From: Mycobacterium gastri
GTDB taxonomy: Bacteria > Actinomycetota > Actinomycetes > Mycobacteriales > Mycobacteriaceae
Assembly: GCF_002102175.1 (NCBI RefSeq)
Contig: NZ_LQOX01000146.1
Location: forward strand, 1-64,000
DNA: 64,000 nt
Direction of reading: 5' to 3'
In this document: positions 50,416 through 59,147 of the stretch, piece by piece
Layout: every line of letters starts with the position of its first letter
Position numbering within the stretch: position 1 is the first letter of the stretch
Translations under genes and position numbers: made by a program
The notes under the pieces: model-generated
The model's database searches: none
What the model saw: only the letters and a program-made list of their open reading frames with translations
Told to the model about the DNA's origin: nothing

Positions 50416-51873
50416 ATGTCCTTTGTCGCCATGGCGCCTGAGTTCGTCATGGCGGCCGCGTCCGATTTGGCCAACATCGGCTCGACAATCACTCAGGCAA
50501 ATGCGACGGCTCTCGCCCCTACTTCGGCGGTGCTGGCCGCCGGCGCCGACGACGTATCGGCGGCTGTCGCCGCGCTGTTCGGGGCGTACGGGCAGGCCTA
50601 TCAAGCACTCAGCGCCCACGCGGCGGCCTTCCACAACCAGTTCGTGCAGCTCATGGGCGCAGGCGTGACACAGTACTCCGCCGCCGAGGCGGCTGCCGCC
50701 TCCCCGTTGCAGCTCGTGGAGCAGCAGGTGCTCGGCGTCGTCAATGCGCCGACCCAGCTGCTGCTGGGACGCCCGCTGATCGGCAACGGCGCCAACGGCG
50801 CACCGGAAACCGGCGCCAACGGTGGTGACGGCGGGCTGCTGTGGGGCAATGGCGGCGCCGGCGGTAGCGGTGCAATCTCCCGCAACGGTGGTAATGGTGG
50901 CGCCGCCGGACTGTTCGGAAACGGCGGAGCGGGCGGTGCCGCCGGTTTCGGCGGGGTCGGCGGAAACGGCGGTGCTGGCGGCCTTATCCTCGGCGCTGGC
51001 GGTGCTGGCGGCATCGGCGGAGGGGCCGTCGCGCTGGCCACTCCTGCCGGTCAGGGCGGTGCGGGTGGATCGGCCGGGCTGTTCGGCATCGGCGGTGCCG
51101 GCGGCGCCGGCGGGACGGGTCAAACCCTCGTCGGCGGCACCGGGGGGACGGGCGGGGCCGGTGGGTCGGGCGGCGTCTTGTTCGGAGCAGGAGGCACCGG
51201 CGGAGCCGGTGGGGCCGGGGGTATCACTTCCGGAGCAGCCGGTGCCGGCGGAGCCGGCGGCAACGCCGGGCTTACTGGTTTCGGCGGCGGTGGCGGAACC
51301 GGTGGCTTCGCCGCTCAGGGCAACGCCGGAGCCGGGGGGAACGGCGGCGCCGGGGGCGCGTTCTTAGGTGTCGGAGGTAACGGCGGCGACGGCGGCACCA
51401 CGCCGGTCTTCGGCCCCGGCGGGGCCGGCGGGTCGGGCTTACGCGGCGGGAACGGCGGTGCGGGCGGCGCTGGCGGATTCGTTTTCGGCATGGGTGGGGC
51501 CGGCGGAGCCGGTGGTGCCGGCGACTTCGGCGGGGCCGGGGGTACCGGCGGTGGCGGCGGCACCTTGTTCGGGCCAGGCGGTAACGGCGGCGGTGGCGGT
51601 GGCCTCGGCGCTAACAGCGGAGGCGTTGGCGGAGCCGGCGGCGACGGCGGCATCCTGTTCGGCGACGGCGGCAATGGCGGCGCCGGCGGCGAAAACTTCT
51701 TTGCCGCCGGAAAGGCCGGCGCCGGCGGCAACGGCGGCAGCGCCAAGCTGATCGGCAACGGAGGCAACGGCGGAAATGGCGGCAGTGGCGCCGGCGGCAG
51801 CGGAGCTGCGGGAGTGGGCGGTTCGGCTGGGCTGCTCATCGGAGCAGAAGGCCTCTCCGGCCGGCCCGGATAA
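50416..51873 (+). CDS. PE_PGRS family protein
   Basis: A 485-residue protein. The N-terminal PE domain (about 1-95) contains MAPEFVMAAASDLANIG, the helical VAALFGAYGQAYQALSAHAAAFH and the YSAAE secretion-type motif (YxxxE) at about 90-94. A linker GRPLIGNGANGAPETGANGGDGG leads into about 350 residues of GGAGG/GGNGG repeats. PE_PGRS proteins are exported through ESX-5 to the surface. ATG 50416 follows GGGGAGGAG. M. tuberculosis has no PE_PGRS gene between sucD and the Rv0953c-type gene, so this is an insertion. No PPE partner is adjacent. Confidence 0.93.
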   Translation: MSFVAMAPEFVMAAASDLANIGSTITQANATALAPTSAVLAAGADDVSAAVAALFGAYGQAYQALSAHAAAFHNQFVQLMGAGVTQYSAAEAAAASPLQLVEQQVLGVVNAPTQLLLGRPLIGNGANGAPETGANGGDGGLLWGNGGAGGSGAISRNGGNGGAAGLFGNGGAGGAAGFGGVGGNGGAGGLILGAGGAGGIGGGAVALATPAGQGGAGGSAGLFGIGGAGGAGGTGQTLVGGTGGTGGAGGSGGVLFGAGGTGGAGGAGGITSGAAGAGGAGGNAGLTGFGGGGGTGGFAAQGNAGAGGNGGAGGAFLGVGGNGGDGGTTPVFGPGGAGGSGLRGGNGGAGGAGGFVFGMGGAGGAGGAGDFGGAGGTGGGGGTLFGPGGNGGGGGGLGANSGGVGGAGGDGGILFGDGGNGGAGGENFFAAGKAGAGGNGGSAKLIGNGGNGGNGGSGAGGSGAAGVGGSAGLLIGAEGLSGRPG

Positions 51874-52627
51874 GCCACACCCGCTCTCGCCACCAGACGC
51901 AGTATCAAACGTTTCCGACCGGTGAGCGCTGCCGCCGCTACGACCAGCCCATGACCCCACTGGACCGGTTGCTCGCTGCCAGGGTCGTTGCACCAACCCA
52001 AGAATCGGAGCTACTCGCCTCAACCTGGCCGCGATGGCGCGCCAGATCGCCGACCTGCAGAGCTGGCTGCTCGTTCTGCCCAAGGAAAAGACCGACAGCT
52101 CTACCTCATCAGCACCCCCACCGCACTACCCGACATCCGCGAAGGCATCCGGACCAAAGCCTCCTAAACGAGCCCATTCGGTTCTTGTGACGTGACCGGG
52201 TTCCCCCCTCGGTCGCTCCCGCAACGGGGCTGGCTCAAGTGGTTTCGTTGGGTTGTCTTGGGGCCACGCCGCTACGGGCGCATCCCTCGCGCGTCAAGAG
52301 CGCTTCGCGTCGCTTTCGCGATGGCCTTGGGCCCACCCCTTGACCCGCGAGCCTCTATGCGCCCTCTGGCACCGGCGAACGGGAGCAAGTCAGAGACCTG
52401 CCCCATTGGCGCGGCCCAGAAAAGACACGGTCGGAGGCGCGCGGTGAGCACCACCCACATCAGCAGAACGCCATTTTCGCCGTATCGGCGGCATCGAGGG
52501 CATTTCTTATGTGATGCATGGATCAGATTTTGCGGGCATCTTGACGCATCACGCCATCCACCCGCTGCCACCCGGGACGCAATTTTCATCCCCAGGGCGA
52601 AAGCGCAGCCCTCAGCGTCTGCTCGCC
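51874..52627. other. Long non-coding stretch after the PE_PGRS gene
   Basis: About 750 bases with no gene I can support. A short plus-strand frame at 51951-52190 and a downstream frame around 52030-52170 have no recognisable motif and may be debris of an inserted segment. Confidence 0.5.
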
Positions 52628-53530
52628 CTAAAGAGTCTTCAGGATTTCCCGGGCTAGGGCCGCGGTTGCCGACGGCGTCTTGCCGACCTTGACGCCGGCC
52701 GCCTCGAGTGCCTCTTTCTTGGCGGCCGCGGTGCCCGACGAGCCGGACACGATCGCGCCCGCGTGGCCCATGGTCTTGCCTTCCGGGGCGGTGAAGCCCG
52801 CGACGTAGCCGACGACCGGCTTTGACACATTGGCCTCGATGAAATCGGCCGCGCGCTCCTCGGCGTCGCCGCCGATCTCGCCGATCATCACGATCAGCTT
52901 GGTGTCGGGATCCTTCTCAAACGCCTCAATCGCGTCGATGTGGGTGGTGCCGATCACCGGGTCGCCGCCGATCCCGATGGCAGTGGAAAAACCGAGGTCC
53001 CGCAACTCGAACATCATCTGGTAGGTCAACGTGCCGGACTTGGACACCAGGCCTATCGGACCGGGTCCGGTGATATTGGCCGGGGTGATGCCCACCAGCG
53101 CCTGGCCCGGTGTGATGATGCCCGGACAGTTCGGGCCGATGATGCGGGTCTTGCCGCCCTTGCCCACGTTGTAGGCCCAGGCGTACGCGGTGTCCTGCAC
53201 CGGTATGCCCTCGGTGATCACGACCAGCAACGGAATTTCGGCATCGATCGCCTCGATGATCGCGTCCTTGGCGAATCTCGGCGGCACGAAGATGATCGAG
53301 ACGTCGGCGGCGGTCTTCTCCATCGCCTCGGTGACACTGCCGAACACCGGCAGCTTGATCAGCCTGCCGCCCTTGTCCTCATGCGTGACGGTGGTGCCCG
53401 CCTTGCGCGCGTTCACGCCGCCGACGATGTGGGTGCCCGCCCTGAGCATGCGAGCGGTGTGAACGGTGGCCTCAGCGCCGGTGATGCCTTGGACGATGAC
53501 CTTGTTCTCTTTGGTCAGGAAGATAGCCAT
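52628..53530 (-). CDS. sucD: Succinyl-CoA synthetase alpha subunit
   Basis: A 300-residue subunit that binds CoA and carries the phosphohistidine. The Rossmann-like CoA domain has VQGITGAEATVHTARM at the N terminus, and GPNCPGIITPG follows. The active histidine lies in GYVAGFTAPEGKTMGHAGAIVSG. With SucC it makes ATP from succinyl-CoA in the TCA cycle. ATG 53530 follows sucC after 39 bases containing four copies of an 8-base repeat. Confidence 0.97.
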   Translation of the reverse strand: MAIFLTKENKVIVQGITGAEATVHTARMLRAGTHIVGGVNARKAGTTVTHEDKGGRLIKLPVFGSVTEAMEKTAADVSIIFVPPRFAKDAIIEAIDAEIPLLVVITEGIPVQDTAYAWAYNVGKGGKTRIIGPNCPGIITPGQALVGITPANITGPGPIGLVSKSGTLTYQMMFELRDLGFSTAIGIGGDPVIGTTHIDAIEAFEKDPDTKLIVMIGEIGGDAEERAADFIEANVSKPVVGYVAGFTAPEGKTMGHAGAIVSGSSGTAAAKKEALEAAGVKVGKTPSATAALAREILKTL

Positions 53531-53542
53531 GGGTCGTGCTTC

Positions 53543-53574
53543 CTTTCAGGCTTTCAGGCTTTCAGGCTTTCAGG
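53543..53574. repeat. Octanucleotide microsatellite between sucC and sucD
   Basis: Four perfect copies of CTTTCAGG on the plus strand (CCTGAAAG on the coding strand). The sucC stop (TGA, 53570-53572) lies in the first coding-strand copy. The last copy runs into the AAAGGAAG ribosome-binding region of sucD. Slippage would change the distance between the two genes in steps of 8 bases without altering either protein. Confidence 0.92.
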
Positions 53575-54733
53575 CGCTCGCCAGCTCGGCGGCTTTGTCG
53601 GCGGCCTCGTCCATCGTCGGCACCAGCGTCACCAGGGGGTGGTTGGCTTCGGCCAGGATGCGCCGCCCCTCGTCGACGTTGTTGCCGTCCAGCCGGACCA
53701 CCAGAGGTTTGTTGGCCTCGTCGCCCAGGATCTCCAACGCGCTGACGATCCCGGTGGCCACGGCGTCGCAGGAGGTGATGCCGCCGAAGACGTTGACGAA
53801 CACGCTCTTGACGTCCTCGTCGCCCAGCACCACGTCCAGTCCGGCGGCCATGACCTCGGCCGACGCGCCGCCACCGATGTCGAGGAAGTTGGCTGGCTTG
53901 ACGCCGCCGTGCTTCTCACCGGCATAGGCGACGACGTCGAGGGTCGACATCACCAGGCCGGCGCCATTGCCGATGATGCCGACCTGTCCGTCGAGCTTGA
54001 CGTAGTTGAGGTCGTGTTCTTTGGCCTTCAGCTCCAGCGGATCGGTGGCGGCGCGGTCCTCGAACTCGCCACGATCGGGATGACGGAAATCGGCGTTGGC
54101 GTCCAGAGTGATCTTGGCGTCCAGCGCCAGGATCTGGTTGTCGGGGGTGCGCACCAGCGGGTTGACCTCGACCAGCGTGGCGTCTTCGGCGACGAACAGC
54201 TCCCAGAGCTTGGAAATGGTGACCGCGGCGGCGTCGAGCACCTCGGCCGGCAGGTGACCCTGCTCCGCGATGGAACGCGCAAACGTCAAGTCGACGCCCT
54301 TGACCGCGTCGACGGGAACTTTGGCCAGCCGCTCCGGCTTGGTGGCGGCCACTTCTTCGATGTCCATGCCGCCCTCGACCGAGCACATGGCCAGGTAGGT
54401 GCGGTTGGCGCGGTCCAGCAGGAAGGAGATGTAGTACTCCTCGGCGATCTCGCTGGCCTCGGCGACCAGCAGTTTCTTGACGATATGGCCCTTGATGTCC
54501 AGGCCGAGGATGTTCTGGGCGTGTTGGTATGCGTCGTCTGGGGTGGCGGCGTATTTGACGCCACCCGCCTTGCCCCGCCCACCGATTTTGACCTGTGCTT
54601 TGACCATCACCGGACGACCGATCTCGGTGGCGATCGCCTTGGCTCCCTCGGCGCTGTCGGTCACTCGGCCGGGCGTGCTGGGCACGTTGTGCTTGGCGAA
54701 CAGTTCCTTGGCTTGATACTCGAAAAGGTCCAT
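53570..54733 (-). CDS. sucC: Succinyl-CoA synthetase beta subunit
   Basis: A 387-residue subunit with an ATP-grasp nucleotide-binding domain (about 1-235) and a C-terminal ligase domain. Marks are MDLFEYQAKELFAKH at the start, VKAQVKIGGRGKAGGVK, LVEVNPLVRTPDNQILALDAKI and GNGAGLVMSTLDVV with NFLDIGGGASAE. ATG 54733 begins the sucCD operon. The 278-base gap upstream, shared with the divergent M23 peptidase, contains a CRP-type site. Confidence 0.97.
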   Translation of the reverse strand: MDLFEYQAKELFAKHNVPSTPGRVTDSAEGAKAIATEIGRPVMVKAQVKIGGRGKAGGVKYAATPDDAYQHAQNILGLDIKGHIVKKLLVAEASEIAEEYYISFLLDRANRTYLAMCSVEGGMDIEEVAATKPERLAKVPVDAVKGVDLTFARSIAEQGHLPAEVLDAAAVTISKLWELFVAEDATLVEVNPLVRTPDNQILALDAKITLDANADFRHPDRGEFEDRAATDPLELKAKEHDLNYVKLDGQVGIIGNGAGLVMSTLDVVAYAGEKHGGVKPANFLDIGGGASAEVMAAGLDVVLGDEDVKSVFVNVFGGITSCDAVATGIVSALEILGDEANKPLVVRLDGNNVDEGRRILAEANHPLVTLVPTMDEAADKAAELASA

Positions 54734-54890
54734 ATGCTCACTGTCTTCGCTGGGCTATCTGCTGGGCCTATAGGCGGCAAAGCCAGATTCGGCAAACCGC
54801 ACGGTTGGAACTGTAGCGAGACGCCAAACCACCGCCGCGATCGCATCCCATCGGTGTGGCGCACGTCACGATATACCGCCGGTATCCAAA

Positions 54891-54906
54891 CGTGATACAG
54901 ATCACA
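54891..54906. promoter_or_regulatory. CRP-type palindrome between sucC and the M23 peptidase gene
   Basis: CGTGATACAGATCACA fits the mycobacterial CRP (Rv3676) consensus with GTGA-N6-TCAC intact. It is centred about 165 bases before the sucC start and 113 before the peptidase start, so it could act on either. A separate 10-base palindrome ATAACGTTAT is at 54976-54985. Confidence 0.7.
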
Positions 54907-55011
54907 TTTGCGCTTGGGTTATTGTGCTGAGGTTGCCAGCCCGGATGGTGAGCAGATACCGTCTCAGGGTCCCAGATAACGTTATGGTCACGATACGAGG
55001 ACATTTCAGCG

Positions 55012-56079
55012 TTGTCCCAGCACCGATTCGCCCGTCCTGCCGCTGCAGGCGGGCTTTATGCATCCCGCGATCGTTGGCTTCAGCAGCATCACCGTAACGA
55101 AATCACCGAGATCATCCCATTGGATGGATTCGACGGGTTCGACGAGCTGGAACTCGCCGACCTCGACGAGCTCGACTTCGGCGATCCCGAGTTCGGCACT
55201 GATGTGCAGTTGCTGCAGGCCCCCGAACTCGACGACCTGCAAGAGACCGACGACCTGACGCCCGCTTGGCTGGCCGGTCCCACTGAGGTGCTGGCCGCTT
55301 TGAGCATCGAGTCCGGGACCCAAGCACCTGCCCCGCGCTCGCACGTCGCGACTGTGACCCCGGTGCCCCGGCGAGGCGGGCAGCACCGCAAGCAGCCGAC
55401 CAGCGCGGCCAAGGGACGCCTGCTGATCTCGGCCATGGCAGCCGGCGCGGCGGCCGCCGCGGCACATACGGCGACTCATCAAACCGACACCACCACGGCC
55501 GACACCGTGTTGAGCGCCAATGCGTCGGCGCTCACCGGCGGGTCGGCCGGCGCTTCCCGGGGTGTGCAGGTCATTGCCGCGCAGCCGGCGGCAAACGCGG
55601 CAGTGCACAACGCGGAACTCGCCCATGGTGTGGCGTTTGCGCAGGAACGGGCCCAGCGTGAAGCACGACTGCAGCAGCCGCTGTATGTCTCGCCCGCGAA
55701 AGGCATATTTACGTCGAATTTCGGGTATCGCTGGGGTGTGCTGCACGCTGGTATCGATCTGGCCAATTCCATCGGGACCCCGATTTACGCGGTGTCGGAC
55801 GGCGTCGTCATCGACGCCGGCCCTACCGCCGGCTACGGCATGTGGGTCAAGCTGCGCCACGCCGACGGCACCGTAACCCTCTACGGTCACGTCAACACCA
55901 CGCTGGTCAGCGTCGGACAGCGGGTGATGGCGGGCGACCAGATCGCCACCATGGGCAACCGGGGCTTTTCCACCGGCCCGCACCTGCATTTCGAAGTGCT
56001 CCTGGGCGGCACCGAGCGGATCGACCCCGTGCCGTGGCTGGCCAAGCGCGGAATCTTTGTAGGCAACTACGCCGGCTGA
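55012..56079 (+). CDS. M23 (LytM-type) peptidoglycan metallopeptidase (Rv0950c type)
   Basis: A 355-residue protein. The N-terminal region is acidic (DELELADLDELDFGDPEF, about 45-62), followed by basic and Ala-rich segments with a hydrophobic stretch (about 138-155). The C-terminal M23 domain shows FGYRWGVLHAGIDLA (HxxxD zinc ligands, about 246-250) and GPHLHFEV (HxH). All zinc ligands are present, so it could cleave peptidoglycan cross-bridges or act as an activator. TTG 55012 is preceded by GAGGA about 11 bases upstream. The alternative is a start further inside. Confidence 0.85.
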   Translation: MSQHRFARPAAAGGLYASRDRWLQQHHRNEITEIIPLDGFDGFDELELADLDELDFGDPEFGTDVQLLQAPELDDLQETDDLTPAWLAGPTEVLAALSIESGTQAPAPRSHVATVTPVPRRGGQHRKQPTSAAKGRLLISAMAAGAAAAAAHTATHQTDTTTADTVLSANASALTGGSAGASRGVQVIAAQPAANAAVHNAELAHGVAFAQERAQREARLQQPLYVSPAKGIFTSNFGYRWGVLHAGIDLANSIGTPIYAVSDGVVIDAGPTAGYGMWVKLRHADGTVTLYGHVNTTLVSVGQRVMAGDQIATMGNRGFSTGPHLHFEVLLGGTERIDPVPWLAKRGIFVGNYAG

Positions 56080-56082
56080 CCG

Positions 56083-56667
56083 GTGACCGCAGCGAGCCGT
56101 CCCCCCACGCCTGAGAACCCGTCCGAGCCCACTGGATCTCACGAGGAACCGCGCACCCGCATCATCCGCCGGGCGCCGACCGGACCACTACCCGTAATAT
56201 CCGATTCTGCGGCCACCCAGATCTCGCGCCACCCAACAGCGTTGGACGCGACCGGCCAGGCGGACCACTTTCCGCCGCTACCGGCAGCGATCGGCCACGA
56301 GCCGAGCCCCTGGACGGCCGTCGCGGCCGCGGCGGTCAGCATCGTCAGCGGATGGGCCACCTCGGTGGTGGCCACCGACCTGATCGCCGGATGGTGGCGG
56401 ACCGACCGACTGTTCTGCATCGCGGTGGGCTTTCTGGCGCTGGTCTTCGCCGCAGCCACCGTCACCGGCGTGATCATGTTGTTGCTCCGCCGGTCTCTGG
56501 GGCGCTATCTGATCGCGGCGGGCGCGGTGGTCGCGGTGTTGACCTACGGTGGCGTGTTCATCGCCGGTGCGCGGGTCGGGTGGATCGTGCACACACTGCC
56601 GCTACTGCCGATCGCCAGCGTGGTGTTGGCCCTGCATCCAGCGACCAAACGCTGGCTCGAGGAGTAG
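56083..56667 (+). CDS. Small integral membrane protein of unknown function
   Basis: A 194-residue protein that I do not recognise. The first 75 residues are hydrophilic, proline-rich and contain RTRIIRRAPTGPLP, like a cytoplasmic tail. Four hydrophobic segments follow (about 78-100, 110-133, 140-158 and 162-182). GTG 56083 begins 3 bases after the stop of the M23 peptidase gene, so co-expression is likely and a role in anchoring or regulating that enzyme is possible. Its gene converges with uvrD1. Confidence 0.72.
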   Translation: MTAASRPPTPENPSEPTGSHEEPRTRIIRRAPTGPLPVISDSAATQISRHPTALDATGQADHFPPLPAAIGHEPSPWTAVAAAAVSIVSGWATSVVATDLIAGWWRTDRLFCIAVGFLALVFAAATVTGVIMLLLRRSLGRYLIAAGAVVAVLTYGGVFIAGARVGWIVHTLPLLPIASVVLALHPATKRWLEE

Positions 56668-56743
56668 CGACGTCACCGAATGTGTTGTCACGGCAAGGAT
56701 TCCGCGGCATTTCCGCCGTGAGAACACGCTCGATGCAAAGACA

Positions 56744-59071
56744 CTAGAGTTTGGTGACCGGGGCGTGGTTGTGCATCAGCTTTACCCGTCCCGAACTGCC
56801 GAAGTCGATCAGCGACATCGCGGACTCCCCTACGCCGGAGACTTCCTCGACCCGGCCCAAGCCGTACTTGTCGTGGGTGACTCGATCGCCAGGCTGTAGC
56901 ACCAGCAGCGGACGCTTGCTCGCGCCCGCAGAACGGGTGGGCGCCGACCGCGGGGCGCCGAACCGGCCGGCTCCGCTCACCGGCGCACTGAACGACGGCT
57001 TCGGCGCGGTGCGGCGCCAGTCGATGAGCTCCTGCGGGATCTCACGCAGGAAGCGCGATTCCGGATTCAGCATCGGCTGCCCCCAGGAAGACCGCACCAT
57101 GGCCCGGCTGACATAAAGCCGTTGCCGGGCCCGCGTGATGCCGACGTAGGCCAGCCGCCGCTCCTCGGACAGTTCGGTCGGGTCGTCCAGCGCCCGCACG
57201 TGCGGGAACATCCCGTCCTCCCAGCCGGTCACGAACACCACCGGGAACTCCAGCCCCTTGGCGGTGTGCAACGTCATCAGCGTGACGACACCGGCGCCGT
57301 GCTCGGGGATCTCGTCAGAGTCGGCGATCAGCGACACCCGTTCCAGAAACGCCGCCAACACACCGGTGTCCGGCACGTCTTCGTTGTCCGGTTCTAGCGC
57401 AGCGGTATTCGCCTGGTCGGCACTGAATTCGTGTGCGACGCTGACGAGTTCGTTGAGGTTGTCCAGCCGCGCCAGCTCCTGGGGGTCGGTCGACGATTCC
57501 AGCTCCCGACGGTATCCGGTGCGTTCCAGCACCGCCTCGACCAACTCACCGAGGTCCCCTTGAGACGAGTCGAGGCGGCCCCGCAGCTCGTCGAGCATCT
57601 GCACAAAGCCCGCGATCGCCTTCTCCGCGCGGGTGTTGAGCATCGGGACCTTGCCCTCGGCCGCGGCTTGCAGCGCGTCGGCGAAGCTGGCGCCGGTGCT
57701 CTCGGAATAGACCGCCACGCACGCCTCGGCGCGATCGCCGATGCCGCGGCGCGGCGTATTGAGAATGCGCCGCATACTGACGGCGTCGCCGGGATTGTCC
57801 AGCACGCGCAGGTAGGCGATGATGTCGCGAATCTCCTTGCGCTCGTAAAAGCGCACGCCCCCGACGACCTTGTACGGGATTCCGGCGCGGATGAACACCT
57901 CTTCCAACGAGCGCGACGAGTTGTTGGTGCGGTAGAAGACGGCAATGTCGTTGTAGGTGATCTCGCCGCGCTCGGCCAGTGCGTCGATCTCTTCGGCGAC
58001 GAACCTGGCCTCGTCGTGTTCGTTGTCGGCGACGTAGCCGACGATCAACTCCCCTTCGCCGGCGTCGGTCCACAGTCGCTTCTCCCGGCGCCCGGCGTTG
58101 CGGGCGATCACGGAGTTGGCCGCCGACAAGATGTTTTGTGTGGAGCGGTAATTCTGTTCCAGCAGAATGGTTGCCGCGTCGGGGTAGTCGCGCTCGAAGT
58201 CTTCGATGTTGCGGATGGTCGCGCCGCGGAAGGCATAGATTGACTGGTCGGCGTCGCCGACGACGCACAGCTCCGCGGGCGGCACCTGGTTATCGGGGCC
58301 TTCTTGCGTGCCGTGGCCGACCAGTTCGCGCACCAAGACGTATTGCGCATGGTTGGTGTCCTGGTACTCGTCGACCAGGACGTGCCGGAACCGTCGCCGG
58401 TAGTACTGGGCGATGTCCGGGAAGGTCTGCAACACCGCGACGGTCTCGCCGATGAGGTCGTCGAAATCCAGCGCATTGGCCGCCCGTAGCCGCCGCTGGT
58501 ATTCGGCGTAGACGGATGCGACGGTACGTGCCAAGTCATCTGAGTCGCCCGTCAGGTCGGCCAGCGCCCGGTGGGGGTCGATCAGCTCGTTCTTCAGGTT
58601 CGAGATCGCGTTCGCCAACAGCCGCGGCGAATACCGTTTGATGTCCAGGCCCATGTCGCGGCCGATCATCTGCAGCAGCCGACGCGAATCGTCGGCGTCG
58701 TAGATGGAGAAGTTGGAGTTGAGGCCGTCGATCAGCGACGCGTGGTTGCGCAGGATACGCACGCAGGTCGAGTGAAACGTGGACACCCACATGTACCGGG
58801 CCCGGGCGCCGACCAGGCGCACCACGCGTTCCCGCATCTCGGCGGCGGCCTTGTTGGTGAAGGTGATGGCCAGGATCTGACCGACCGCGATACCACGCGC
58901 GGCGATCAGGTACGCGATCCGCCGGGTCAACACCGCCGTCTTACCCGATCCCGCGCCCGCGACGATCAGCAGCGGCGAGCCCTCATGCAGCACCGCCTGG
59001 CGCTGTTGCGGGTTGAGGCCCTCGAGCAGCTGATCTGTTTCGGACTTCGCATCGGTTGCGTGCGCACTCAT
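56744..59071 (-). CDS. uvrD1: ATP-dependent DNA helicase UvrD1
   Basis: A 775-residue superfamily I 3'-5' helicase. The helicase motifs are in order: Q motif LNPQQRQAVLH, motif I GAGSGKTAVLTRR (about 37-49), Ia AITFTNKAAAEM, II LVDEYQDTN, III VGDADQSIYAFRGA, IV LLEQNYRSTQNIL, V TLHTAKGLEFPVVF and VI ERRLAYVGITRA. A C-terminal tail with RVEEVSGVGE forms the RNA-polymerase/Ku-interacting region typical of UvrD1. It acts in nucleotide excision repair and with Ku. ATG 59071 is used. Confidence 0.97.
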   Translation of the reverse strand: MSAHATDAKSETDQLLEGLNPQQRQAVLHEGSPLLIVAGAGSGKTAVLTRRIAYLIAARGIAVGQILAITFTNKAAAEMRERVVRLVGARARYMWVSTFHSTCVRILRNHASLIDGLNSNFSIYDADDSRRLLQMIGRDMGLDIKRYSPRLLANAISNLKNELIDPHRALADLTGDSDDLARTVASVYAEYQRRLRAANALDFDDLIGETVAVLQTFPDIAQYYRRRFRHVLVDEYQDTNHAQYVLVRELVGHGTQEGPDNQVPPAELCVVGDADQSIYAFRGATIRNIEDFERDYPDAATILLEQNYRSTQNILSAANSVIARNAGRREKRLWTDAGEGELIVGYVADNEHDEARFVAEEIDALAERGEITYNDIAVFYRTNNSSRSLEEVFIRAGIPYKVVGGVRFYERKEIRDIIAYLRVLDNPGDAVSMRRILNTPRRGIGDRAEACVAVYSESTGASFADALQAAAEGKVPMLNTRAEKAIAGFVQMLDELRGRLDSSQGDLGELVEAVLERTGYRRELESSTDPQELARLDNLNELVSVAHEFSADQANTAALEPDNEDVPDTGVLAAFLERVSLIADSDEIPEHGAGVVTLMTLHTAKGLEFPVVFVTGWEDGMFPHVRALDDPTELSEERRLAYVGITRARQRLYVSRAMVRSSWGQPMLNPESRFLREIPQELIDWRRTAPKPSFSAPVSGAGRFGAPRSAPTRSAGASKRPLLVLQPGDRVTHDKYGLGRVEEVSGVGESAMSLIDFGSSGRVKLMHNHAPVTKL

Positions 59072-59147
59072 GTCTGTCCAAACTTACCGCCGCCCACCGA
59101 CGACCCGGCCGGCCAGGCTGTCGGGCTGAGCGTCTGGGACGGTGCTG

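Noticed and set aside
50800..51860. Regular GGC-rich repeats as a CRISPR or satellite array
   Set aside because: They are the in-frame GGAGG/GGNGG codons of a PE_PGRS protein.
52940..54895. 651-codon plus-strand frame across sucD and sucC
   Set aside because: It spans two real genes on the other strand and their spacer. Its protein is low-complexity Gly/Asp/Val-rich, as expected for an antisense frame.
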